64,000 nt of DNA. It comes from Nymphalis io (lineage: Eukaryota > Arthropoda > Insecta > Lepidoptera > Nymphalidae). Of the stretch, positions 50,679 through 60,600 are shown one piece after another. The position numbers and the translations under genes are program-made. Below the pieces are notes generated by a model that ran no database searches, was not told the origin of the DNA, and was given only the letters and a program-made list of their open reading frames with translations. The stretch spans positions 12,681,501-12,745,500 of the forward strand of contig NC_065892.1 of assembly GCF_905147045.1 (NCBI RefSeq), read 5' to 3'. Position 1 is the stretch's first letter, and the number at the start of each line of letters is the position of its first letter.

Positions 50679-53600
50679 TTGCAACAAATACAATATATTA
50701 AAAAAACAAAACAGTACACAATAAGTAAAGCAAAAAAAAAAGATACTGGTTTGCAAATGAGGACATTATTATTTGGGTCATTTGAGGGATATTACCTATT
50801 TTACTCTTCTGACGTATACTCACAACTGTCCCGCAAATAACATAGGAATTCTGAAAATTTTCGCCTATCAAAAGAAGTACCTAGAAAAAATAAACATCAT
50901 TTTGAACATTAACGGTTTGAGCATCAGTCTACTATCCGTATATAATAAAATGACAGCTATGTGACCATGACAGCAATTATGTGTGTACTGATATACAAAT
51001 AAAAGGATAAGTGTAATTACAGATACTAAAACCAGCATTCTAGAACCAATAGTTGACATCGGATTGACAATATAGAGTGATTAATTCGCGAAGGTGTCCA
51101 CTTAAAGATAGTAAATTGGCATAATATAAATTTAAAGTATTAATGTAAAATAAATAATTGATGATTATAGTGGCCGACCTGCAGTAAAAATATATTTATA
51201 CATAAATAATATACTACTTATAATAATAGAACCATGAAAACTTAGAAGACATGAATACATATTAATATTAGGTACTTTTTAGTCAATGAAAAGGCAGGAT
51301 TCTTACCACATACAACCACAATGCGTCGATATCTAAGTTTTGTCTTCCTTCGAAATTAATTATCCAGCGGCCACCGGATCTGTTGGCTTGGTCTTCCCAC
51401 ATAGGACGAATATCGTTCTTGAACACAGCGTATTCTTGTCCTTGTTCAAGCTCCGTAGGACATTTCATATGATGATACAAACTGTTACATCATATACAAA
51501 TTTATCATACTATACACATATATGAAGGGGTTTTGGGTGATCACTATATATAATTAATAATAATCTCCTGTCCCTGGATTTGATTTACAAGAAATTCGAT
51601 TAAAAACAATAATATTATTTTCTTACGTAATCCTATTTAGTATGAAAGAAATAAAGTAAAATAATTTTGGTATCGTTTACTAATTAATTTGTAATTGTTA
51701 TGTTCATGTTAACTATCACAGATGAATAATTATTGAATAAGATATGAAGCTGATATATTAAAATCCAATTCCAAATTGTTTGGTATGAAAAACCTCCACT
51801 TATTGTTTACAATTTTTTAAGTTGTTGAGAACTTTTACTTCTAGCTACCCTATGTGCAGTATATAATCTAGCAAATCGCAGCCTATAGCTATTTCAAACG
51901 ATGGCAGATCAAAGATACTTTCAATTAATAGTTCAAAACTTACGACCAATAATCTTCAACTGTGTCAAATGTGGTCAGTTTTACAAGATTTTCTTCCCAG
52001 ACTTTATTTTTATTAGTATACATCCAGAAACTCCAACTATTATGTAAAGGATGTTTTATTCCTTTTATGATATCGTTATTTTTTTCAGATTTATAATTGA
52101 CGCCGACCTGGAGTTTTTTAAAAAATAATTAAATAAATAATATAACAAAAGGTAAATTTTTAAAACAAAAATCCATAGCCGACGAATAAAACGCTAATCG
52201 TTCCTCGTCCTTGTGGTCCGGAAAGTAGCGTTGCATTAAAGGTAGTAGTTTTACATCGAACGATTGCCATCATTTTTTATAGAATTCGAACTAATAAGTG
52301 AACCAAACGTCCGCTAACACACGCGGGTTGGAGGTTGCAAAAGTGGAAAAAAAAGTAATAGTACGCCGGCTGAAACTTTTTTCATTAATAGTTCACAAGA
52401 ACATCATACAAAGCTGGAAAATAATCGTCAGCTGCATAGTCGAGGGGGCGCTATGCGTCAGCTGGTCGCATGAACTTTTAAAAAATTTAAAAAATAAAGT
52501 CATAGTACGCGCGCCGGATGAAATTTAATTATGTAATTGCTTAAATATTTGAAAATACGAAAACAATAATTAGCTGCCAGGGTAGCGGTAAAAACACCGT
52601 CAGCTGACACAAAAGTCATAGTAAGTCGGCTGATGTAGTCATAGATTTTGATCTTATATAGCTAATAAGCAAACCGACCGTCAGTTGCCTAAATAACGGT
52701 GGGTTTGGCTGTGGAAGGGTGCGAAAGTGGTAAAAAAGAAACAAAAGTAATAGTTAATTAATTAAATAGTTTAAATTAGAAAAAAAATACGTTTAATATG
52801 TATAAAATTAAGTGTCTAAAAAAAAACTAGTAAAAGTATTTTTATATTTATTTGTCCGTTGTCGGTGCACTGCTACAAACGCAAAAATGTCTCCGAAGTG
52901 ATTTGACTATAACAACGTCTCGCGAGTCGAGTCATCGGCGCGAGTTTGACGGCGAGTGGCCCGTAGTGATGCCAACTCCTACAGAATATTTCCTCTAGGA
53001 CCAACTTCAAATTCCCCTAAATATTGATTAAGAACCCCAAACGTTTTTGTTGTACACTCGGTTTGAGAGGTAATTTTAAATACAAATTAAAAATACATTC
53101 ATTTACATACATTAATTAATGACATAATAATATTAATGATGATAACAATGAAATCAAACCATTTTTAATTTTCATTCAGTGACCAGAAATCGAAGCCCGG
53201 GCCTAATACGTGTTATACAAGCACGCTGACCGTTAAACTATTATTTCAATCTCAACATATTATAATTTTTTGATATTTCAGTTATAGTCACGCTTGGAGT
53301 TTATATAGTATATATAAATAAAGTAAATATAAATTGTATAGTCATACGTTTTTTAAGGAAAAAAAAACTAAAAAATCCACCTAAATAATTTTTTCCCACA
53401 AATTTGGGAGGAAAACCCGCAAGTTGGCATCACTGGTGGCCCGAAGTAATCGTTAACCCTCGGTCCTCGGACTAAGAGTGTTTCATTTCGAAAATATCGG
53501 ATCGCATTCTGATCGCGCGCAAAGTACATAATAAATGAACAATAGACATAACCTTGTTTATAGACAGTCTAAATTTAAAAAAGTATAACTTTTTTTATTT

Positions 53601-53797
53601 ATCCTTAATTAAATTTAGCGCTTATCAGACATATGAGAAACGCATTATCGTAATTGCCAGACATAAGAAAATTTTCTGCTGATTTAAATGATATATTTAA
53701 CTCGCAAACCATGTTTTATTTATATCTTTGTATAGCAAGTGCGATATAATATTAAGTTTACTACTACAATTCTTACCTCTTTTTCTCGTGTCTTCAT
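49946..53797 (-). CDS. Divergent eIF4E paralogue (class I type)
   Basis: Minus-strand exons 53777-53797, 51944-52107, 51307-51481, 50796-50880 and 49946-50079 join to 193 codons (192 aa). The short first exon is chosen because its ATG has a GTAAGA donor in the same phase 0 as the neighbouring eIF4E gene. Cap-pocket residues are kept: W44 (KVWEENL, human W56), W90/E91 (PMWED, human W102/E103), and Arg/Lys of IRQKSKIGIW. The eIF4G/4E-BP-facing Trp (VEDYW, W61) is kept too. Oddities: one residue is lost in the basic cap-phosphate loop compared with VRPKFDKIAIW next door, and the C-terminus is shortened (HEHNSNKNILFI) so the loop carrying the Ser209-equivalent is gone. W at position 44 argues against the 4EHP class. 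Intact frame and splice sites argue for function. It may be a tissue-specific isoform. Confidence 0.88.
50345..50628 (+). repeat. Interspersed repeat, near full-length
   Basis: GGTGGTAGGGCTTTGTGCAA, GCTCGTCTGGGTAGGTACCA through ACCATCAGGTGGCCCATATG and CTTCCTATTCTGTAAAAAAA. It is closely similar to 59822-60112. It lies in the last intron of the eIF4E paralogue, in antisense orientation to that gene. An (AT)n tract follows immediately. Confidence 0.9.
50629..50676. repeat. (AT)n microsatellite
   Basis: About 24 uninterrupted AT dinucleotides directly follow the A-rich 3' end of the repeat at 50345-50628. Confidence 0.95.
52300..52760. repeat. Degenerate tandem/modular repeat
   Basis: Recurrent modules: AAAGTAATAGTACGCCGGCT (52354), AAAGTCATAGTACGCGCGCC (52496), AAAGTCATAGTAAGTCGGCT (52612) and AAAGTAATAGTT (52743). 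CGTCAGCTG also recurs near 52427, 52456 and 52599, with CGTCAGTTG near 52679. Spacing is irregular (about 115-145 bp). It sits in the first intron of the eIF4E paralogue. Confidence 0.65.
52964..53435. mobile_element. hAT-type MITE, 472 bp
   Basis: Terminal inverted repeats TAGTGATGCCAACT (52964-52977) and AGTTGGCATCACTG (53422-53435) pair over 13 of 14 bases. A perfect 8-bp target duplication GTGGCCCG (52956-52963 and 53436-53443) flanks it. Both 8-bp duplications and a YAGTGATG-like terminus fit the hAT superfamily. There is no transposase frame, so it is non-autonomous. It lies in intron 1 of the eIF4E paralogue. Confidence 0.92.
53160..53245 (-). repeat. tRNA-like segment within the MITE
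   Basis: On the minus strand a box A-like TAGTTTAACGGTCAGCGTG and a box B-like GCTTCGATTTC occur about 30 bases apart, resembling a worn tRNA-derived SINE head. No cloverleaf good enough for a tRNA gene was found. Confidence 0.35.
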
Positions 53798-55277
53798 GTT
53801 TGTTAACCACAGATCGCTATAATTTTAATTTAGTTTGCTAAAGTTAACTAATTGTATGATATACTGTATCGTGTACGTAAATTGTGAGTGTCACTAGTCA
53901 AGTATTCTGTAGTCACTTTACAACAAGAAGCAAAAAAAAAATATTAGGGATATCCCATTCACGACATAAACTTAGTGTTGCAATATTATAAATGTAAAGT
54001 ATATTTGAGGTTGAATTTATTAATTATTAAATGTTCGAATTAGTTTATTTTTGAAATATTAAAAACGTCATCATCGTTTATAAATTAAAATATATGTAAG
54101 TAAGTAAGCATAAATATTCACTTTAGAAAGTTAAATTCTTTTGTCTTTTAGAACATATTTTTGTCGTTGTCATTTTTTATAATAAATATTCAAACTATTC
54201 CAGTTTGTTTAATTTCCTAGAAGCACAAAAAATTTTATTTTTATTTTATTTTCAATTCCATAATTTTTAAAGAATATTTTTTTAAATTTTCCGAATCGAA
54301 CTTGTGGAGTCTCATCCTTTAATCTTTGAATTAATGAATAATTCAGTATACTGTGTAAATAGAGCACAAATAAATCAGTTTCCAAGCTTTCCTATCCAAC
54401 TGAGAATATTTTTGTACAACATTTAACTTTAATAATTATGATAACATATATGTAGAATTAGCGGTGTTGCAAATCCTAATACCTGCCGAAGCAAAATTAG
54501 GCAAAGTGGTAAAGGATTTCTTTATTTCCACTTCCCATATTCTTAAATCCAATGGAGACTTTTTTTAACCGAAAAACGCTTACTATAAACTACACTGAGA
54601 AATGCTGTCAAACACATACATGTAGATTGTTTTGTGCTAATTAAATTAAAAAAAAATTAAATATATTGATTATGGTCTATGCATTTACAGCAAAAAAATA
54701 ACAGACTTATCAAATCTTAAAATATAGATAGGAACAAGATGCGTAAAATAAAACTCCCAAACTTATTTTAGTATTTTTTTATATTAAATACCAAAAATAT
54801 TTCTTCACAGACAGACCCAAACAACAATTTTAATAGGATGTATGTTACAGTATGTTAGACAGATAATAAAGTGCAACAATTCACTGTCTTGATAGGTATA
54901 GGTGCTGGTTAAATAAAAAAATATGAAATAAAACTCAGTGGATATTCGGATACAATTATTGATATTAGTTTTGTATGAATACATACTTACATCTATGTGA
55001 CCTCAACAAACATACTTAAGCACAGCTTCAGTACAAACTTCAGACTTCCATTTTACTTTACCATAGAATTCATCATGAGAGTGTAAAAATAAACTCTCTT
55101 AAGATAAACATGAAACATCAACGTAAATACTACTTCTGTTAAATAAAAACTTTTATTCTAATGCAACGGCAGAATGCAATAGGTAATCAGACTTTATTAG
55201 TGGTTACAAAACTAGCTCATAAAATGCTCGATTTTGCTGACTGCCATTGCATTTTGTATACAAATAATTTATAGTGA
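53798..55277. other. Spacer between the two eIF4E genes
   Basis: AT-rich. It should contain the paralogue's promoter next to 53797 and the 3' UTR of eIF4E (AATAAA on minus at 55198-55193, about 80 nt past the stop). No other gene is seen. Confidence 0.6.
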
Positions 55278-57097
55278 CTAAACAGTGTAAAGATTCTTGG
55301 TAGCAGAGCTGTGCTTGACCATGGTGTCTCTATGAAGCTGGAAGCCAATAACTCCATGAATACCAAGCTGGTCTTTAAGTTTTCTTCCAATTTCTAGGTT
55401 AGCTTGTTGCTTAGATGTATCAGCTGTCCAAATAGCTGGATTTGGATAGAAAAAATATATTGTTATTTATACATACTACTTAAAAATTAAATACATGATT
55501 TATAAAATGTAATTTTTATTCCCTTTACAATAATGAAATATTGCAGATAACTTATTTGGTATATTTTCTATATAAATTAGCATTGTTATATTTTTTACAT
55601 TAAATTATTCTTACCTATTTTGTCAAACTTTGGCCTGACATTTACAACTGCACCACAAATTTCTTCAGCATGTTCGAAATTTTCACCAATTAATAGTAGA
55701 ACCTAAATGAAAGCAGAATTAATACATAAAACAATTTAACTTACTACTTTTTTTACTTAACAAATCCAAACTAGAAATGCTCTTGGATTTAACACAGTAA
55801 ATTTAATTTAGGAGGTTATTTAAGTGTACAAAGCCAGTAGCATTATATACTTTTATTTATTACCATTGTGGTTACCTTCACAAAGGTTAATAATAGTATA
55901 TAATACATATAACTATAGTAATCTGCAAGGCTTCTCTAGTTTGCTAATGCTATATAACATTAAGCATTATTTATTTGACTGTTACTATTTTCCAATAGTT
56001 CTATTTTGTTAGAAATTATAGAATTTAATTATCATATGCTACCTAAATTTATTAGTAAATATTGTAATAATACTTACAACATCTAACCAAAACCGATCCA
56101 AATCTGAATTGCGTTGTTTTTTCTCCAGACTTATCAACCATCGGCCACCCATTTTGTTTGCATCGTCTTCCCACATAGGACGGATGCCTTGTTTGAATAC
56201 AGCATAATCATGTCCCTGACGCAGTTCCGAAGGCAATTTTATGTGGTGGTACAATCTACAAAAGAAGCACAGTGGGAATAAATTATCAAATTAGGAAAAA
56301 GTTATTTGAAAATAAAAACATATAACCAAACATTGTTTATCAAATAGAAAAAAAACTTTTAATATATATACATTCTATATAATTTAAACTGAAGTAAAAC
56401 TAACAACACAGGTCAAAACAAATTAATCAAATTATCATTTAATTTGTAAACAAAAAAACACATACAAATTACTGCAAAAAATAATTATAATAAGCTCTTT
56501 TTGTTTTAATAAAGTAAAATCAATATTTAAATATGTTTTATGGTACATATAAAGAATACAAAACATATGTAATAAGATCGGATTTGTTACCTCCAGAAAT
56601 CTTCCACAGTATCAAATGTTGTTAACTCAATCAGATTCTCTTCCCATGATTTCGTTCTGTCATTGTCATAGAACCAAAGACTCCAAGTGTTTTGGAGTGG
56701 ATGTTTAATTAAGAACTCGGGCGGAACCTCTGCAGTACTGTTAGTTTTGCAATCGGCGCCTGCTGAACCCTTGAAAACACAAGTCATTTCTTTTACAAAT
56801 CCTAACCTAAAACACTATCTAACACAACAATTTATTTTATGCACTAATTAACTACTGTATATATAACAAAGAATATCAAGTAAAACACAAAAAAACGATT
56901 AATTATTATATGATCTCTAAACAGGAAACTTATGACTTATGTTATAGTGAAAGTTTAATTAAGCCACATCAGCAACGTTTGTCAAGTTTATTGAATGTAC
57001 GCGTAAAGTATAGATGTAAAAGAGGGTATATATTAAAATATATCCTTAAAATATTATTTATATCTACCTCAACATCTTCAGCATTGTTCCCAGCCAT
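55278..57097 (-). CDS. Eukaryotic translation initiation factor 4E
   Basis: Minus-strand exons 57068-57097, 56591-56769, 56078-56255, 55615-55702 and 55278-55435 give 211 codons (210 aa), normal for eIF4E. It binds the mRNA 5' m7G cap and recruits eIF4G. Visible cap-binding residues: W52 (KSWEENL, human W56), W98/E99 (PMWED, human W102/E103), and Arg/Lys of VNVRPKFDKIAIW. W69 of VEDFW is the dorsal eIF4G/4E-BP contact. HPLQNTWSLWFYDND opens the core fold, and RDTMVKHSSATKN keeps a serine in the place of human Ser209. The N-terminal MAGNNAEDVE is short and acidic. Intron phases (0, 2, 0, 1) are identical to the paralogue at 49946-53797. Divergent from spermine synthase. Confidence 0.97.
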
Positions 57098-57612
57098 GTC
57101 ACAAAAATCTTTCCCAGTTCTTAATTTTTTTTAAAAGACAAATTACAGTGTTGCATCTTACAAGATTTAGTAAAATGTACAGATAAAGCATGACGAAAAT
57201 ATTAAAGTGCTATAAATACTAATGACATAATTTATATTGTACATACATAATAGTTTTTAGTGATAATGGTGATACATATAATTTAAGTAAAGTATTGTAT
57301 TGTCATGAGTTATTAAAATTATTAAACAATGATATACAGGTAGTATTTTTTTAATTGTTGAAACACTTTCTCGTTTAAATCATTTAATAGTCTATTATCT
57401 TTGAAATAAGCAAATCCATACCGTAGACAGAGAAACAAAGTTTAGTTTCTCTGTCTACGATCCATACCTATATGTATTATCTATGACAAATCAATGAAAA
57501 TCGTTGAATAAGTCAACTTTACATCGCTGCAAACTACTTATCATAGCTTTTTGCCGGTCTCCGTCCAATTTCTAATAATTAACCAAAAGTATAATTCCAA
57601 TATATTACAAAT
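57098..57612. promoter_or_regulatory. Shared divergent promoter, eIF4E / spermine synthase
   Basis: 515 bp separate the two start codons, which point away from each other, so both promoters and 5' UTRs probably lie here. A 15-bp-arm hairpin (57422-57459) flanked by the 9-bp direct repeat ATCCATACC lies within. No TATA box is evident. Confidence 0.55.
57414..57468. repeat. Perfect hairpin flanked by 9-bp direct repeats
   Basis: CGTAGACAGAGAAAC (57422-57436) pairs exactly with GTTTCTCTGTCTACG (57445-57459) around an 8-nt loop. ATCCATACC lies immediately on both sides (57414-57422 and 57460-57468). It looks like a small palindromic insertion with target duplication. Confidence 0.9.
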
Positions 57613-60600
57613 ATGTCGGTTCAAACTATTTTGTTGGATTTTTCTATGGATGCTGCTCGTTTAGGGGATGAAAGTGGACAGAAAGCTGTATTTAGCCAGT
57701 TGGAGTCTGTGCTTAAGGATTACGTACCCAATCTGATCTTAGCCGCTGATATTAAAATAGATGGAGGATCATTAAAATTATTGACAGGAAAGAAGGGTAC
57801 GACTGTGACCGTGAGATTATTTGATCGTGGTCTTGTCACAGTGAATATTGAATATTATAAAGAAGACAACGAGGAACCATTAATCAGTTTCAAGGTTAGC
57901 TCAATTCGCTTAAAATAGCATCGTTACACTTGCGCTATGTGATCATTTGATTTATATTATATTTAGATATCCCCATTTTGAAGTAATATTTGATTTCAAA
58001 AGAAAAAAATTAAAAGTATCCTTAATTAGATTAAATAATTAGGAAAATATTAAGTTTTTTTATGTATTGCAAAATAGATCTTGAATTAAATTGTGTCAAT
58101 TTTATCAATGCCATAATATATTAAAAAGAATTGAGGTTGAGCGTGTCATCTTGTTTTAGTGTTCAAAGCTCATGGAAAGTTCGGTAAGAATTACTTTGGA
58201 GTGTGACAGATTAAAGCTCATGCCAACAATCAAGAGGGGTTATAAATATGATGTTTATTTAACCAGCTCAGGTTGGCAAACAGACTATTGATTTCAAATT
58301 GGTATTAGTCCAAAGCACTTTATATTCTCACTTAAGCTTATATGGTATACAAATTTTACTTCAGTTGTGACAAATTAGGAACTTAAACGCACCAACATAG
58401 TATATATATATTTATGTACTATAATTTCTTTTTAATAGAAAAACTACACATATTGCTTATCATAAACGAATCTTAGGTACAAGTAGACCAATCACGATAA
58501 AATACATTCATATTGTATGTAAACTAATTTTTAATTAGAAACTATACAATCACATAAAGTAGCAATTTGTTAATGATATTACACTACTAAATACATTTTG
58601 TCACAATTATTATTTCTGCATGAGTTTTCATTTCCTAACATTGTATTTTGGATACCAATGAATCTTTCAGGAACCTGTAAAGCCGCTCAACCTTACATTC
58701 TCTTAGTTTATACCCATAAATATATGCTTTTTTTTGCATGAAACCCTGTTTTAATTTTCTTTTTGTTTTTCTTTTGTTTAATAGTCGGCGAAAGTATTGG
58801 AAAATCAGCTGAGAAAGTACATAACAGTCTTAAAATCTCAAGCATATCCTGCTATAAAACGATGCCTATTCGGCAGATATTATCCAACGTCAGGTATGTC
58901 ACTTTATTTTTCTATAACATTCATAATTATTTTACTTTTATAACCTATACTTACTGATTTGTGAGGCTTGAATTTTATTAATATTTCTTATATTTGTTAT
59001 CCTAATTATATGTTGAAACTTAACATGTAACAAAACCTATGTATGTAACCCTGTTTCAATATATACTATCTCTTTATATGTGTATGTAGTTAGCATGTTG
59101 TAATCACCAATCCGCATTGGAGCAGAGTGGTGGAATAAGATTCAAACATTCTCCTCAAAACGGATTGAAGGCCTCAGCCAAGCAGTGGGACATTCGCAGG
59201 CTGTTACTATACTAATTCAATATGTTTTCAGATGAAAGATTACTTGAATATGATATAGATGGTGTGGTGTTTGATGAGCAATCATCATTCCAAAAGATTC
59301 AAATTGTTCACTCCAAGTCTTTTGGTAATATGCTGGTGCTTGATGATTTACAGAGTAAGTAAATTTGATCTAATCACTTAACGATAAAAAATAATCTTTA
59401 AAAGGCTTCAAATATACAGGTAATGTTTTTTTTTATAAAATAGGTAAGCGGGCAGGCAAATGGGCTACCTGGTGGTAAGTTTTCACCATTGCCCATAGAC
59501 ATTGGTGCTGTAAAATGTAGTATTCGTATATTTTTCCTGTTTGATAAAGTAATAAGACTGTAATTACACTTACAAGGGAACTAACCATTCAACCTCATCA
59601 TTGACATTTGGTGATAGTTATTGTACATATTTATGCCAGTTTTTCTCGGTAGAATTTATATTGCACACCACCAATAGCTTTACATTTATCATATAAATGA
59701 CAATTTCAAAGTGCTTGTAAGTCATCTTGAACAAAGAATATTATTATGGCATACTAATACTTGTAAATGAAGTATGTTGTATGCAGTATAATATAAATTT
59801 TATTGGGTTAATCCAATCCTACTGGTGGTAGGGCTTTGTGCAAGCTCGTCTGGGTAGGTACCACCCACTCATTAGAAATTCTACCGCAAAACAGCAGTAC
59901 TTGTTATTGTTGTGTTCCGGTTTGAAGAGCGAGTGAGCCAGTGTTATTACAGGCACAAGGGATATAACATCTTAGTTCCCAAGGTTGGTGGCACATTTGC
60001 TATGTAAGCGATGGTGACATTTCTTACAATGCCAATGTCTAAGGGCGTTTGGTGACCACTTACCATCAGGTGGCTCATATGCTCGTCCGCCGTCCTATTC
60101 TATAAAAAAAAAAATGTCTGTATAAGGTTAAAGTGATATTTATGTTTTACATCAATCACAATAAAATATATTAACTCATGACATGATCTGATCCAGTTTA
60201 TATTTAATTCACAATTAAACATTACTCCTGGCATTGTTTTAACTCTATCATAATCAAATCGAGATTTAGATAATTCTATCTACTTACATAACTAAATAAC
60301 ATACATAGCTTGCGTAATCTAAATTAAAAATGAGGAGACGTTTTATTTATGATACGTAACTGAAAAAACTACCAAAGCAAATACAGTTTCAACTCTGTTG
60401 CATAAGTAGCTGCGCGTCTCAGTTTGACCTGCTTTAAGACTATTCACGTGACAAGCGTGAATTTCTACTTCAACGATTATCTAATAAACATGTCATGTTT
60501 CCCCGATATTCTGTAAAACGGTACATTACACGTTTTTAAACGAATGTTCATAGAATCAAGTACAATTCAATTATATAAATACGCGTCGAACATAAAACTT

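Noticed and set aside
51340..51525. Plus-strand frame opposite the eIF4E paralogue exon
   Set aside because: It is the antisense shadow of exon 51307-51481, which has clear eIF4E homology on the minus strand.
49946..52107. The second eIF4E copy as a processed pseudogene
   Set aside because: It has introns with good splice sites at the same phases as the neighbour and no in-frame stops.
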